The notes under the pieces: model-generated
Told to the model about the DNA's origin: nothing
Seen by the model: the letters and a program-made list of their open reading frames with translations, nothing else
Database searches by the model: none
Shown here: positions 34,470-44,705 of the stretch, piece by piece
How positions within the stretch are numbered: position 1 is the stretch's first letter
Layout of the letters: the number at the start of each line of letters is the position of its first letter
Assembly: GCA_016200325.1 (NCBI GenBank)
Contig: JACQEZ010000008.1
Location: forward strand, 1 to 64,000
Reading direction: 5' to 3'
Length of the DNA stretch: 64,000 nucleotides
Source: Candidatus Manganitrophaceae bacterium
GTDB lineage: Bacteria > Nitrospirota > Nitrospiria > SBBL01 > Manganitrophaceae
Translations under genes and position numbers: made by a program

Positions 34470-35552
34470 CTACTGTTTGATATTCAGAAGAAGGTAGCTG
34501 CCGACCCCGAGGAAAAGAAGGTTGGCGCCCCAGGCCGCCAGCCAGGGGGGAAGTACATCAGTGTGGCCGAGCGAAATAGTGATCGAGAAAACGAGCCAGT
34601 AGGCGAGCGCCAGGGCAAGGCTGATCGCCGCTCCCCGCGCCACGCCGGCGCTCCTCCGATCATAGAGCGCAAAGGGAATCCCGAGAAGAACCATCATCAA
34701 ATTGACAAAAGGAAATGCCTGTCGCCCGAGCAGATCGACCCGGTAACGGGTGGCGTCCAGTCCGTCTCGGGAGAGGCGATTGATATAGGATTCAAGGCGG
34801 CCGTAGGTCATTTCTTCCGGAATGACGGCGGCTTGTCGAAAGTCTTGCGGTTTTTTATTCAACGGAATGATCTTTTCATCGAACCGCTCGATCTCCACCG
34901 TTCCGTCTGCACGAAAGGTCCGATGAATTCCCTTCGACAGCTGCCAATGTCCCTCCCTATAGCTGAGTTCTTCCGCCTCGATCATCTCCGGAAGAGAGAA
35001 ATCATTCCCAAGATAATAGATGTCGACCCCGCGCATCGTCTGCTTATCCGGCTCAACTAACTCGATATTGAAGATCGTCCGGCTGTCGGGGCGAAGCCAG
35101 ATTTTATTTTGAACGAGGTTTCCTTCCTGGTTTCTCTTTTCAATCTTCACCTCCTGGATCGTCTTGGCCTTCTTGTGGGTGGAGGGAACCAAGGAGCCGT
35201 TTAAGACGAAGAGCAGTCCGCTGAGAAAGAGGCCGAAGAGAACGAGGGGCATCGTCAGCCTCAGCACGCTGATCCCCGAGCTCTTCATGGCAATGATCTC
35301 ATTGTTCTTCGAGAAAAGACCGAGTGTCAGAAGGGTCGAGATGAGAACGGCGAGCGGAGCGATGTCGAAGATAATCCTCGGAAGGCGATAGAGAAAATAT
35401 TGCATCACCAGGAGCACTTCAGCATTCGCTTCCGCAAATTTTCGTATCTTTTCCAAGAAATCGATTGTGAGATAGACCACCGAGAGAATGGCCACAACCA
35501 TCGCGAAGATTTTAAGATATTCCTTAAGAATATATCGAGAAATGATCGACAT
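34470..35552 (-). CDS. lptG: LPS export permease LptG
   Basis: A 360-residue inner-membrane protein of the LptBFG transporter, which moves lipopolysaccharide from the inner membrane to the LptA bridge. Three N-terminal and three C-terminal hydrophobic helices enclose a periplasmic beta-jellyroll domain (about 125-265). SRYILKEYLKIF at the start and NNEIIAMKSSGIS are family blocks. It follows lptF by 3 bp. LptB, A and C are not in the window. Confidence 0.93.
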   Translation of the reverse strand: MSIISRYILKEYLKIFAMVVAILSVVYLTIDFLEKIRKFAEANAEVLLVMQYFLYRLPRIIFDIAPLAVLISTLLTLGLFSKNNEIIAMKSSGISVLRLTMPLVLFGLFLSGLLFVLNGSLVPSTHKKAKTIQEVKIEKRNQEGNLVQNKIWLRPDSRTIFNIELVEPDKQTMRGVDIYYLGNDFSLPEMIEAEELSYREGHWQLSKGIHRTFRADGTVEIERFDEKIIPLNKKPQDFRQAAVIPEEMTYGRLESYINRLSRDGLDATRYRVDLLGRQAFPFVNLMMVLLGIPFALYDRRSAGVARGAAISLALALAYWLVFSITISLGHTDVLPPWLAAWGANLLFLGVGSYLLLNIKQ

Positions 35553-35555
35553 TGG

Positions 35556-36683
35556 TCAGGGCCTCTTGTTGCCGAGCTGAAGCAGCCGGGGGTAGGACTC
35601 TTGCGCCATCATTCTCATCAGATAGAGCGTCAGGGGGATAAGGACCAGATGGGGAACACCGACCGCCATCAACGGCGGTGCGATCTGAATCGTAATAAGA
35701 TAGTCTCCCAGGGTGTTTAAAAGATAATAGAGGGTGATCAGCCCGATGCCGACGGTAAAACCTCCGAGCCGTCCCGTTCTTCCGGAGATCATGCCGAGCG
35801 GAACACCGATAATTCCGAAGATGAAGGAAGCAAGGGAAAACGAAAAGTTTTTATAAAATTCAGAGAGGAGCCGCAGCGCGCGAAGATCCTTTCCTCCGGA
35901 AGCGTCGATTCTCTGCTTGAGCTCCTGATAAGAGGGGGTATCGAGGTTTGCCGGACCCTGGACCATCGATCCGAAATCGAGCCTCAAATCATACGTCCCA
36001 AAGGTCATCCGTTGATAGTCCGAGCCGTCCTTGCTCTTCAGATGCAAGCTTCCATCCAAGAGGCGAAATTCGATCGCATTGCTGGCCGGATCATTGGTGA
36101 GAACCCCTTTTTTTGCGATGATGATTTTGGGAGATTCCGGATCTCTTTGATCGTAAATAAAGACCCCGTTCATTTCGCTGAAGGTCGGCATCGACTCGAC
36201 GTAGAGAACGAGGTTTGAAAATGTCCCGTTGAACTTCCCCTCTTCTATGCCGACGCTCGCTCTTTTTTTAAGAATGCGCATCGCCAAGGAGTTAAATGAT
36301 CCGCCACCCCAAGGTTGGGCGATGCTTCCCATATATAAGGTCAAAAGCGCGGCGGCGACCGAGAAGAAAAGCACAGGTCGAATCAGTCGATAAAACCCGA
36401 CGCCGACTGACTTTAATGCGATGATCTCATTGTCATAAGAGAGCCGATTGAAGGTCATGATGGAAGCGAGCAGCGCCGCCATGGGGATTGTAAGGAGGAA
36501 AAAAGAGGGGAGGAGGGAGAGAAAAATTTGTCCGACACTGACGATATCGACCCCTTTGTCGATAACAAGCTCCATCAACCTCAGGAGTTGATGAATCAGA
36601 ATTAAAAATGTTAAGATAGAAATGCCGAAAACAAAGGGGACGATCAGCTCTTTGATAATATAGCGATCAAGAATACGGACCAT
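35556..36683 (-). CDS. lptF: LPS export permease LptF
   Basis: A 375-residue partner of LptG in lipopolysaccharide export, with the same six-helix plus jellyroll layout. DRYIIKELIVPFVFG and DNEIIALKSVGVG are the typical N-terminal and coupling blocks. The ATG at 36683 has no Shine-Dalgarno; a good promoter ends 8 nt before it, so the lptFG mRNA is probably leaderless. Presence of the pair implies a lipopolysaccharide outer membrane. Confidence 0.93.
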   Translation of the reverse strand: MVRILDRYIIKELIVPFVFGISILTFLILIHQLLRLMELVIDKGVDIVSVGQIFLSLLPSFFLLTIPMAALLASIMTFNRLSYDNEIIALKSVGVGFYRLIRPVLFFSVAAALLTLYMGSIAQPWGGGSFNSLAMRILKKRASVGIEEGKFNGTFSNLVLYVESMPTFSEMNGVFIYDQRDPESPKIIIAKKGVLTNDPASNAIEFRLLDGSLHLKSKDGSDYQRMTFGTYDLRLDFGSMVQGPANLDTPSYQELKQRIDASGGKDLRALRLLSEFYKNFSFSLASFIFGIIGVPLGMISGRTGRLGGFTVGIGLITLYYLLNTLGDYLITIQIAPPLMAVGVPHLVLIPLTLYLMRMMAQESYPRLLQLGNKRP

Positions 36684-36691
36684 ACGACCAC

Positions 36692-36720
36692 ACTATACAT
36701 AGGTTCTCGACCATTGTAAA
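36692..36720 (-). promoter_or_regulatory. leaderless promoter of lptFG
   Basis: On the minus strand TTTACA (36715-36720) and TATAGT (36692-36697) have an ideal 17-nt spacer. Only 8 nt separate the -10 from the lptF ATG, so the transcript should begin at the start codon. Confidence 0.6.
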
Positions 36721-36862
36721 CATCCTGTCTCACGCTTGACAGGGGGGGTGGTTTGTGTTACAAGCAAACGCCCAAATTCGACTGGGAATCTCATTCACAT
36801 TCACAATCACAAGATCATCTTCGATCTGTTGATCGTATTTAGAATACGAAAGGGGTATTAAG

Positions 36863-37078
36863 ATGAAGAACTGGACGAAACTGTTCGCTGTTTTATTGAT
36901 TGCCGCCGGATTGACCGGCTGCTATGACCGACCCAAAGAGGAACAAAAACCTCAAACACCCGCCGAGGCACCGAAGCCGGTGACGCCTCCCGCTGAGACG
37001 CCTGCGCCTGGCTCGACACCTCCTCCCGCACCAGGCGGGGCACCCGGTCAGACGCCTCCGGCAGCACCGGCGAAATAG
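36863..37078 (+). CDS. small proline-rich lipoprotein
   Basis: A 71-residue lipoprotein: signal with lipobox LTGC at Cys20, then a mature part made almost wholly of Pro, Ala, Glu, Lys, Thr and Gly (KPQTPAEAPKPVTPPAETP). It is probably an extended, disordered outer-membrane lipoprotein. GAAAGGGG precedes the ATG and a strong terminator follows, so it is a single-gene unit. No specific function can be inferred. Confidence 0.75.
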   Translation: MKNWTKLFAVLLIAAGLTGCYDRPKEEQKPQTPAEAPKPVTPPAETPAPGSTPPPAPGGAPGQTPPAAPAK

Positions 37079-37102
37079 GATTAGCACAGACCAAAAATAA
37101 AT

Positions 37103-37144
37103 AAAAAGCCTGCTGGTTTATGACAATAAGCCACAGGCTTTTTT
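37103..37144 (+). terminator. rho-independent terminator after the lipoprotein gene
   Basis: AAAAAGCCTG (37103-37112) pairs with CAGGCTTTTT (37134-37143), with a T run at the 3' side, 24 bp after the stop codon. The stem is A/T rich on both ends, so it may work in both directions. Confidence 0.85.
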
Positions 37145-37212
37145 ATTTGGTTTTCTTGACACTTTGGGGGTTCTATGATATCTCCTTAATACGAATCTAG
37201 AGAGGGAAATCC

Positions 37213-40056
37213 TTGTCTTCCGATAAGAGTTCTATTATCGAACGCGCCCAAAAATTGACTGCAAAAGGGCAGATCGACAAGGCTATTGAGGAATGGCAAA
37301 AACTCATCGCAGAAACCCCTAATGACGGCAATATCTATAACACAATCGGCGATCTTCACCTAAAGGCCTCTCATACCAAAGAGGCGATCGATGCCTATCT
37401 AAAAGCGGCCGACGCCTTCAGAGGCGCCGGGTTTGATTTAAAGAGCATCGCCGTCTTCAAAAAGATCCTAAAAATAGACCCCTCCAGAATAGATGTTTAT
37501 GAAAAGTTGGCCGATGTCCATGCCGAAAGGGGACTGGTCGCTAACGCCGTTGAAGATTATACGCGCGTCGCGAAACATCATGCCAAACAGGGAGACCTGC
37601 ACGCTTCTGTCGCCGTCTATCGGAAATTAGCCAACCTCGATCCGAAGAATTTTGCCGTCCGCCAAAAGCTTGCGGAGGTCTGTCAAAAATGGGGGCTCGC
37701 AAAAGAGGCCATTGAAGAATATGGAAAGGTGTTGGCCATCTTTAAAGACCAGCAGATGACCACCGAAGCGCAACAAGTCATCGATGAAGTCCTCAAGCTT
37801 GACACTTCCTTGGCCCCCGAGGTAGCTGCAGCCGCAGCGCTGGCTCGACAAGAAGAAGTCCCACCTGCCAAAGAAGAACCCTCCGCTCAGGAAGCGGCGA
37901 TTGCAGAAACGCCCACTTCAGCCGAGAAAGTCCAAGGGCCGGAGACCGAGCCCTCTGAGCCGGCGCCGGTCCCTTTGGCATTGAGGATGGAGCAATCTTT
38001 AGAAGCTGGAGATTGGCCGACGGCTGAGTTGCTTTTAGCCGAGCTTCGAGAAGATCCGCGGGAGGCATTTGCCTTCTTATCAAGATGGGTTCTGTCCTTC
38101 ATCGGCCGGGGCGCACTCCCTGAGGCACGCTCTATTCTTCAAGAGGCGGTGGGCTTGGCCGAGATGCATTCGATGGTTTCGGAGAGTTGGCCCCTGATTC
38201 AGCGCTACCTTGAAGAAGATCCCGAGCAGGTATCTATTCATAAGCTCCTGGCCGAGAGCTTCGAAAAGTCGGGTAAGGAGACGGAAGCGATTGCATCCTA
38301 TTCAACGATTCTCTCTTTATTATATAAACAAGGTTCGTTGACCGAGGCGCAAACATATTATCAAGAGGTCAAATCACACCTACCCGGCATTTCAGAAGTG
38401 AGTCAATGGCGGGAGATCTTCGAGCCGCCGGTGGAAAAAAGCATCCCGTCTGTTCAGGAGTCAGCGGAAGCCGCTCCAGTACCGATCGCGGAAGAGCCGC
38501 TTCTACCCGAAACGGAGGCGATCTCCGAGGGCTCCGACGACAACACAGGGACGGGAGAGGCAATCTTTTCAGATTCCATTCCGTCTCAGAGAGAAGCCAG
38601 CCAAGCGCCTCAACCGGAACCGGTTGCAGCGCTCTCCGACAGTGCCTTCCAAAGCCACCTCACGGAAGCCGAAGTTTATATTAAATATGGTCTCAGCAGC
38701 AAAGCGATCGAACAATTAAAACTTCTCTCCGGGATGGCCCCTTCAAGGGAAGAACCGCACCTGCAGTTGAAAGAGCTGTACCTAAAAGAAGGAATGCGCC
38801 AGGAAGCGGCGGAAGCGTGTCTCTTCCTCGCCGACCTTTACGAGAAAAACGGAGAGGAAGAGAAAAGGAGTAGCATCCTCGCCGAACTTAAACTGATCGA
38901 TCCGAATCGACACGATCAACAGGATGCGCTTCAAGAGATCAAGGAAGATGCCGAACCGATGGAGGAAGCCGTTGCATTACAGGAGATACCGGCGGATATA
39001 CTCTCAGCCCCTCTAGATGAACTGCTGGAAGCCGGCACAGAGTTGTCCGATGCTTCCGATATTCAAGGAATACCTGCAGCTTCGGAAGGGGAGGCGGTCG
39101 AGGAAGAGGCGGCGTCTCCGGTGGATGCCCTCCGAACCGAATTACTCGAAGCTGAAGCATGCTTGAAAAACGGCGATCCAAACGGCGCCAAAGCTATTTT
39201 GTGGCAGATATTGAAGGCCGACCCCGGCTGCGCTGAAGCACGTTTGATGCTCCTGAATATTCAACAACGCGTCAAGGATCCTGATCCGGAACCCGCAGCG
39301 CCGATAGAAACGCTGGGCCAAGAAGCGGGAGGGGAGGTTTCCTTCGAAGGCCTCGAACAAGGAATCGAGGAAAGCCTACAGGATCTATTATCTGAAGAGC
39401 CCGACAGCAACAGCGCTGAGGAAGCGATAGAACCTGCCGCTTCCGAAGAAGACAAAGGCGAATATATCGATCTGAAATCGATCTTCGGAGAGGAACTTAA
39501 AGAGGAACTCGATTTGGATGAGATGCTGGATATCAGCCTCACCGGTTTACATGACGTGGTGAAAGATCTACACCATGAGGTTCAAAAAGACCATGACGAG
39601 CAGGAGATTGAGACCCACTATAATCTCGGGATCGCTTACAAGGAGATGGGATTAATCCCCGAGGCGATCAAGGAGTTTGAGCTGGCGTTTCAGGGGGATC
39701 ATCGGTTTCAAGATGCATCGAGCATGTTGGCCAGTTGTTACAAAGAAAACGGAATGATCGAACCCGCCATCGAGATCCTTCAGAACGCGCTGCAAGATTC
39801 AAGGTGTAAAAAAGACAACCTGCTGGCCCTCAAGTATGAATTGGCAGGACTCTTTGACCTACAAGGACTTTATGCGCAATCGAAAGTGCTCTACGAGGAA
39901 CTCTACCTTCTTGACCCTGATTTTCGAGATGTCTCCACCAAAAGACGGTTCCAGCCGGAACCTCCGGCAGACCCAGTTGCACCATCCGTTCAGGAACCGG
40001 TCAATCCCAATCGCGGGAAAACCACCAAGAAAAAGAATCGGATCTCCTATTTATAA
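37213..40056 (+). CDS. very large tetratricopeptide-repeat protein
   Basis: A 947-residue soluble protein. Residues about 1-200 form TPR-like helical repeats (KGQIDKAIEEWQKLIAETPND, IYNTIGDLHLKASHTKEAID), 200-260 is an acidic low-complexity linker, more TPR-like units follow around 265-400 and 480-580, and the last 150 residues return to clear TPRs (HYNLGIAYKEMGLIPEAIKE). Acidic spacers separate the blocks. No signal peptide is seen, so it is a cytosolic scaffold. TTG start with GAGAGGGA upstream. It is 6 bp before an ExeA-type ATPase gene, suggesting a joint role in secretion or surface assembly. Confidence 0.85.
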   Translation: MSSDKSSIIERAQKLTAKGQIDKAIEEWQKLIAETPNDGNIYNTIGDLHLKASHTKEAIDAYLKAADAFRGAGFDLKSIAVFKKILKIDPSRIDVYEKLADVHAERGLVANAVEDYTRVAKHHAKQGDLHASVAVYRKLANLDPKNFAVRQKLAEVCQKWGLAKEAIEEYGKVLAIFKDQQMTTEAQQVIDEVLKLDTSLAPEVAAAAALARQEEVPPAKEEPSAQEAAIAETPTSAEKVQGPETEPSEPAPVPLALRMEQSLEAGDWPTAELLLAELREDPREAFAFLSRWVLSFIGRGALPEARSILQEAVGLAEMHSMVSESWPLIQRYLEEDPEQVSIHKLLAESFEKSGKETEAIASYSTILSLLYKQGSLTEAQTYYQEVKSHLPGISEVSQWREIFEPPVEKSIPSVQESAEAAPVPIAEEPLLPETEAISEGSDDNTGTGEAIFSDSIPSQREASQAPQPEPVAALSDSAFQSHLTEAEVYIKYGLSSKAIEQLKLLSGMAPSREEPHLQLKELYLKEGMRQEAAEACLFLADLYEKNGEEEKRSSILAELKLIDPNRHDQQDALQEIKEDAEPMEEAVALQEIPADILSAPLDELLEAGTELSDASDIQGIPAASEGEAVEEEAASPVDALRTELLEAEACLKNGDPNGAKAILWQILKADPGCAEARLMLLNIQQRVKDPDPEPAAPIETLGQEAGGEVSFEGLEQGIEESLQDLLSEEPDSNSAEEAIEPAASEEDKGEYIDLKSIFGEELKEELDLDEMLDISLTGLHDVVKDLHHEVQKDHDEQEIETHYNLGIAYKEMGLIPEAIKEFELAFQGDHRFQDASSMLASCYKENGMIEPAIEILQNALQDSRCKKDNLLALKYELAGLFDLQGLYAQSKVLYEELYLLDPDFRDVSTKRRFQPEPPADPVAPSVQEPVNPNRGKTTKKKNRISYL

Positions 40057-40062
40057 TCGCCT

Positions 40063-40884
40063 ATGAGCTATTTGGAATTCTACAACTTGAAGGAGCAGCC
40101 TTTTTCGATCTCGGTCGATAATCGCTTTTATTTTAATAGCAATCAGCACGCGCATGCGCTGGTAAAACTAAAATATGCGGCGGAAGAGCGAAAAGGGCTC
40201 GCCGTTTTGGTCGGAGGAATTGGAACGGGCAAAACCACGCTGGCGCGCCGGCTGCTCGATGAACTCGACGAATCCCAATTCGAATCGGCTCTTTTGGTTG
40301 TGATTCATACTTCAATCACCTCCGAATGGCTCCTGAGAAGAATTGCCGTTCAGCTGGGAGTGCAAAACCCTTTGGATGACAAGACCGAACTGCTCAGTCA
40401 GCTTTATAATCGACTGGTTGAAATTTACGATACCGGGAAAAAAGCGGTGGTGCTCATTGATGAAGCGCAGATGCTGCAGCGCCGGGAGGTGATGGAAGAA
40501 TTTAGAGGAATTCTCAACATCGAACTGGATGGTCAGAAGTTAATTACCTTCATTTTTTTCGGGTTGACCGATCTCGATACCTATCTGGCGTTGGACAAGC
40601 CGCTTCAGCAGCGAATCGGCGTTCGCTATGAGCTCCAGTCGTTTACAGAAAAAGCAACAGAAGAATACATTCGCTACCGGTTGGACGTGGCCGGCGCGAA
40701 AAGAGACCTCTTTACAAAAGGCTCCTTCACCACCATTCACCAATACTCGGAGGGGATTCCTCGTTTGATCAACAGCATTTGCGATAATGCCCTTCTCGAG
40801 GGATTTCTCCGAAAAAAAGAAAAGATCGATGAAGAAATGATCAAGGAAGTCATTGCCGACCTAAAGCTCGTCGGCACAAACTAA
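40063..40884 (+). CDS. ExeA/GspA-type AAA ATPase
   Basis: A 273-residue AAA+ protein. It starts with the ExeA-family block YLEFYNLKEQPFSISVDNRF, then the Walker A GGIGTGKTTLARR, Walker B VLIDEAQML, and the arginine-finger/sensor region LQQRIGVRYEL. No C-terminal peptidoglycan-binding or membrane segment is present, so it is a short version of the proteins that help build type II secretion or exopolysaccharide machinery. It follows the TPR protein by 6 bp. Confidence 0.88.
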   Translation: MSYLEFYNLKEQPFSISVDNRFYFNSNQHAHALVKLKYAAEERKGLAVLVGGIGTGKTTLARRLLDELDESQFESALLVVIHTSITSEWLLRRIAVQLGVQNPLDDKTELLSQLYNRLVEIYDTGKKAVVLIDEAQMLQRREVMEEFRGILNIELDGQKLITFIFFGLTDLDTYLALDKPLQQRIGVRYELQSFTEKATEEYIRYRLDVAGAKRDLFTKGSFTTIHQYSEGIPRLINSICDNALLEGFLRKKEKIDEEMIKEVIADLKLVGTN

Positions 40885-41021
40885 GGCCCGTCCCGCAGCG
40901 GACGAACCTTATCGGTCCTCCTCTTTAAAATCAGCTTACGGCACCGCTCAGAATTCACCTCTGCGTGCCGGAAGCCTTTTCCAGGTTTATCGACAGACCC
41001 TAAGATGAAAGGTAAACGAAG

Positions 41022-42128
41022 ATGCGTGTTCCTTTGCTGGATTTAGTTGCGCAACATCAGACCATTCGATCCGAAATTCAGACAGCCGTCACCGAGGTCT
41101 TTGAGAGTCAGCAATTCATCCTCGGACCCGCTGTCTCAAAGCTGGAGAAAGAGATCGCCGCCTATTGCAGCGTTCGGCGTGCCATCGGTGTCGCTTCGGG
41201 ATCCGATGCATTGCTGTTGGCATTGATGGCAATCGAGATCAGCCCGGGAGATGAAGTCATCACCACTCCTTATACTTTTTTTGCCACGGCCGGTTCAATC
41301 GCAAGGCTGCAAGCCCAGCCTGTTTTTGTCGATATCGATCGGAAAACCTATAATATTGATCCAGGAAAAATTGAGGAGAAAATCACCGCACGGACCAAGG
41401 CCATCCTTCCCGTTCACCTCTATGGCCAATGTGCCGATATGGATCCGATCTTAGAAATTGCCCAACGCCATCATCTGCCGGTAATCGAAGACGCGGCTCA
41501 ATCAATCGGAGCCACCTACAAAGGGAGGCAGGCCGGTTCGATCGGAAACCTCGGTTGTCTCTCTTTCTTTCCATCAAAAAACCTGGGCGGGGCGGGCGAT
41601 GGGGGAATGGTGCTGACACAAGACGAGCAGTTGGCGGAAAAACTCAAAATTTTAAGGGTGCATGGCAGCCAACCGAAATATTACCATCAGGTCATCGGCT
41701 GCAACAGCCGGCTCGACTCTCTTCAGGCGGCGGTCCTCTCGGTCAAACTTCCTCATTTGGAAGAATGGAGCCGGAAGCGGCGCGAGAATGCCGAATTCTA
41801 CAACCAGGAACTCGGTAAGCTCAACGGTATCGGCCTCCCCTATGTTGAATCTCAGAATAAGTCGATCTATAATCAATATATTGTCCGGCTCCCTCAGCGC
41901 GATAAATTAATCGGTTATCTGAAGGAGAAGGAGATCGGGACAGAAGTCTATTACCCGGTTCCGCTTCATCTCCAGGAATGCTTTAAGTATTTGGGTTATT
42001 CGAAGGGGAGCTTTCCAGAGTCGGAGCGGGCCGCGGCTGAAACGATTGCGCTTCCGATCTATCCGGAGTTGACGATCGATCAAAAAAGCTACGTGGTCGA
42101 TCAGATCAAGCGGTTCTTATTACCTTGA
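41022..42128 (+). CDS. DegT/DnrJ/EryC1/StrS-family aminotransferase
   Basis: A 368-residue PLP enzyme of the sugar-aminotransferase family, which aminates keto-sugar nucleotides for lipopolysaccharide, exopolysaccharide or glycan synthesis. The Schiff-base Lys is in [42 protein letters not shown] and [19 protein letters not shown] are family blocks. Its -35 neighbour overlap: the ffh promoter starts in its stop codon. No sugar-nucleotide genes are beside it, so the substrate is open. Confidence 0.92.
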   Translation: MRVPLLDLVAQHQTIRSEIQTAVTEVFESQQFILGPAVSKLEKEIAAYCSVRRAIGVASGSDALLLALMAIEISPGDEVITTPYTFFATAGSIARLQAQPVFVDIDRKTYNIDPGKIEEKITARTKAILPVHLYGQCADMDPILEIAQRHHLPVIEDAAQSIGATYKGRQAGSIGNLGCLSFFPSKNLGGAGDGGMVLTQDEQLAEKLKILRVHGSQPKYYHQVIGCNSRLDSLQAAVLSVKLPHLEEWSRKRRENAEFYNQELGKLNGIGLPYVESQNKSIYNQYIVRLPQRDKLIGYLKEKEIGTEVYYPVPLHLQECFKYLGYSKGSFPESERAAAETIALPIYPELTIDQKSYVVDQIKRFLLP

Positions 42129-42154
42129 CTTGTCGGGCGATCCTCTTTTATAAT
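42125..42154 (+). promoter_or_regulatory. promoter of ffh and the downstream operon
   Basis: TTGACT (42125-42130) and a perfect TATAAT (42149-42154) are 18 nt apart, about 40 bp before the ffh ATG. The -35 overlaps the stop codon of the aminotransferase gene. Confidence 0.65.
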
Positions 42155-42192
42155 AACTAAAATTTTTTTGTCCAGAGGGATACAGATATATC

Positions 42193-43521
42193 ATGTTGGA
42201 AAATCTAACAAAAAGGCTCGATTCCGTCTTCAAAAATATCCGCGGAAAAGGGCTCTTAACGGAAGAGAATATCGATGAGGCATTGAAAGAGGTCCGCCTG
42301 GCCCTTCTGGAGGCCGATGTTCACTTCAAGATCGTCAAGTCGTTTATCGAGTCGATCCGGACGAAGGCTGTCGGCAAAGAGGTCTTGGAGAGCCTGACCC
42401 CCGGCCAGCAGATCGTTAAAATTGTTTGGGAAGAGCTGTCAAAACTAATGGGGGAAAAGGGGGTCGGAATTCCCCTCTCCTCGGCCCCTCCGACCCTGAT
42501 CATGTTGGTCGGTCTACAAGGGTCCGGCAAAACGACCACCGCCGGTAAGCTGGCCCGCCTCTATAAAAATCAAGGCAAGCGGGTGCTGCTGGTCGCGGCT
42601 GATCTCCAGCGGCCGGCCGCCATCGATCAGCTTCAAATCCTCGGAAAAACAATCGAGGTTCCGGTTGCCGTACCCCAGACCGAGAAGCGCCCTGTGGAGG
42701 TCATCTCCAGAGCGGTGAAGCAGGGGGATACCCAAGGATTCGATCTCGTCATCATCGATACGGCCGGTCGCCTCCAGATTGATGAGCCTTTGATGGAAGA
42801 GCTGGCCCAGATTAAGGCGACGGTCACTCCGAACGAAATTCTCTTTATTGCCGACTCGATGACCGGTCAAGCGGCCGTGAATGTGGCCGATACCTTCCAT
42901 AAGAAGCTCGGTTTGACCGGAATCATCCTCACCAAAACCGAAGGAGATGCCAGGGGAGGGGCGATTCTGTCTATCCGCGCCGCGACCGGTGCGCCGATTA
43001 AGTTCATTGGAACCGGAGAGAAACTCGACGCCTTCGAACCCTTTTATCCCGATCGGATGGCCTCTCGTATTCTGGGCATGGGAGATGTCCTCTCCTTGAT
43101 CGAGCTCGCGGAGCAGAATTATTCACAGGAACAAGCAGAGACCCTTCAGAAAAAACTGCGCTCGGAGCAGTTCACGCTCGAAGATTTCCGAGAACAGATG
43201 AAACAGCTGAAGAAGCTGGGGAGTCTGGAAAGAATACTGGAGATGATCCCGGGCGTAAAAGGGTTGAAGGAGTTGCCCAACGAAGAGGAAATAGACAAAG
43301 AGATGCGTCATGTTGAAGCGATCATTTGCTCAATGACCCCTCGTGAGCGGCAGGATCCAAATGTAATCAATGGGAGCAGACGGAAACGCATTGCGACAGG
43401 AAGCGGAACATCCGTTCAGGAGGTCAACAAACTTCTGAAGAAGTTCCAAGAGGCAAAAAAAATGCTCAAGCTTTTTTCCGGGAAAAGAAAGGGCTTGGGA
43501 AAGATGTTGATGCGCTTCTAA
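42193..43521 (+). CDS. ffh: signal recognition particle protein
   Basis: A 442-residue SRP GTPase that carries signal-anchor-bearing ribosomes to the membrane. N domain about 1-95, G domain with [15 protein letters not shown] from residue 107, DTAGRL, and [10 protein letters not shown], then the RNA- and signal-binding M domain from about 325 with the [10 protein letters not shown] block. Length is typical. It leads directly into rpsP. Confidence 0.97.
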   Translation: MLENLTKRLDSVFKNIRGKGLLTEENIDEALKEVRLALLEADVHFKIVKSFIESIRTKAVGKEVLESLTPGQQIVKIVWEELSKLMGEKGVGIPLSSAPPTLIMLVGLQGSGKTTTAGKLARLYKNQGKRVLLVAADLQRPAAIDQLQILGKTIEVPVAVPQTEKRPVEVISRAVKQGDTQGFDLVIIDTAGRLQIDEPLMEELAQIKATVTPNEILFIADSMTGQAAVNVADTFHKKLGLTGIILTKTEGDARGGAILSIRAATGAPIKFIGTGEKLDAFEPFYPDRMASRILGMGDVLSLIELAEQNYSQEQAETLQKKLRSEQFTLEDFREQMKQLKKLGSLERILEMIPGVKGLKELPNEEEIDKEMRHVEAIICSMTPRERQDPNVINGSRRKRIATGSGTSVQEVNKLLKKFQEAKKMLKLFSGKRKGLGKMLMRF

Positions 43522-43592
43522 TCCGCTGTGGAAGGGCAGGGTTGGTTATTTTAATCATAAGGCAAATAGCCTATTAACAAAAGGGGTGATGT

Positions 43593-43862
43593 GTGGCAGT
43601 TAAGATTAGGTTAACACGGATGGGACGACATAAGCGACCTTTTTACCGCATTATTGTAACCGATTCTCAGTCACCAAGAGATGGACGGTTTGTTGAAATC
43701 CTCGGAACATACGACCCCCTTTCCGATCAAGGCGGGGTCAATCTCAAAGAGGAAAGAGCGATCGGATGGTTAAAAAAAGGTGCGGAGGTTTCAGAAACCG
43801 TACGCAGCTTATTTACCAAAGCACAGCTATTCAAAAAAGTAAAAGAGTCGAACACAAAATAG
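43593..43862 (+). CDS. rpsP: 30S ribosomal protein S16
   Basis: An 89-residue ribosomal protein with the full S16 signature ([18 protein letters not shown] at the start, [14 protein letters not shown]). GTG start with AAGGGGTGATG upstream. It opens the conserved rpsP-khpA-rimM-trmD-rplS run. Confidence 0.97.
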   Translation: MAVKIRLTRMGRHKRPFYRIIVTDSQSPRDGRFVEILGTYDPLSDQGGVNLKEERAIGWLKKGAEVSETVRSLFTKAQLFKKVKESNTK

Positions 43863-43952
43863 TCTCACGGGCAGCGCCACCTTGTTTGCTGAAGCAGTTG
43901 TTCCCGGTGCAGATTCCCGTCTCACCTGAGAACGCTTATGGAGGTAGTGTCG

Positions 43953-44183
43953 ATGAAAGAGTTGATCGAATACATCGCAAAGTCGCTGGTTGATCGACCG
44001 GAGAATGTGACCGTTAGGGAGACCGAGGGGGAAAAGACCACGATCATCGAATTACGGGTAGCTCAAGAAGATTTGGGAAAGGTCATCGGCAAACAAGGAC
44101 GGACTGCCAGAGCCATGCGAACGATCCTCAACGCCGCCGGGACCAAAATAGGGAAGCGGTGTGTTTTGGAGATCTTGGAATAA
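43953..44183 (+). CDS. khpA: KH-domain RNA-binding protein KhpA
   Basis: A 76-residue single-KH protein, formerly called YlqC. The KH GxxG loop is GKQGRT. The start MKELIEY was chosen because GGAGGT lies just ahead; an in-frame ATG 15 bp upstream overlaps that site. It binds RNA, with KhpB, in many bacteria; here it lies in the ribosomal operon between rpsP and rimM. Confidence 0.93.
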   Translation: MKELIEYIAKSLVDRPENVTVRETEGEKTTIIELRVAQEDLGKVIGKQGRTARAMRTILNAAGTKIGKRCVLEILE

Positions 44184-44198
44184 GCAGTATTGAGGGAT

Positions 44199-44705
44199 AT
44201 GTCTATTACCATTGGAACGATACTTAAGCCGGTCGGACTCCGGGGGGAATTGAAGATCGCCCTATTGACCGATTTCCCCGAAAGATTTGAGAAGTGCCGA
44301 GACGTGACCATCAAAACAAAAGAGGGGGAATCACAACCGGTTGAGATAGAGTCTGTCCGCTATCTTTCTCCTTTCGTCTATCTTCGTCTAAAGGGACATG
44401 CCTCCCTCGAAGATGTGGAACCGCTGGTCGGCGGTTCCATCCTGATTCCGGATCAGGAGCGGATGCCGCTTCCGGAAGGAAGCTATTACCACTTTGAAAT
44501 CGAGGGACTTGACGTCTTTTTGGAGGACGGAACCCCTTTGGGAACGGTAGAGCGCATTCTGCAGACCGGGAGCAACGATGTTTATCAGGTTAGACATGGC
44601 GAGAAAGAATACCTCATTCCGGCGTTGCTCTCCATCGTTCGTGAGATCGATCTTCCCAAAAAACGGATGGTCATCCGTCCGCCAGAAGGATTGCTTGAAC
44701 TTTGA
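44199..44705 (+). CDS. rimM: 16S rRNA processing protein RimM
   Basis: A 168-residue ribosome maturation factor for the 30S head. Two domains: N-terminal (GTILKPVGLRGELKI and VRYLSPFVYLRLKGHASLED) and C-terminal PRC-barrel (YHFEIEGLDV, VYQVRHGEKEYLIPAL). The ATG at 44199 is preferred; a TTG three codons upstream is possible. The stop overlaps the trmD start. Confidence 0.95.
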   Translation: MSITIGTILKPVGLRGELKIALLTDFPERFEKCRDVTIKTKEGESQPVEIESVRYLSPFVYLRLKGHASLEDVEPLVGGSILIPDQERMPLPEGSYYHFEIEGLDVFLEDGTPLGTVERILQTGSNDVYQVRHGEKEYLIPALLSIVREIDLPKKRMVIRPPEGLLEL

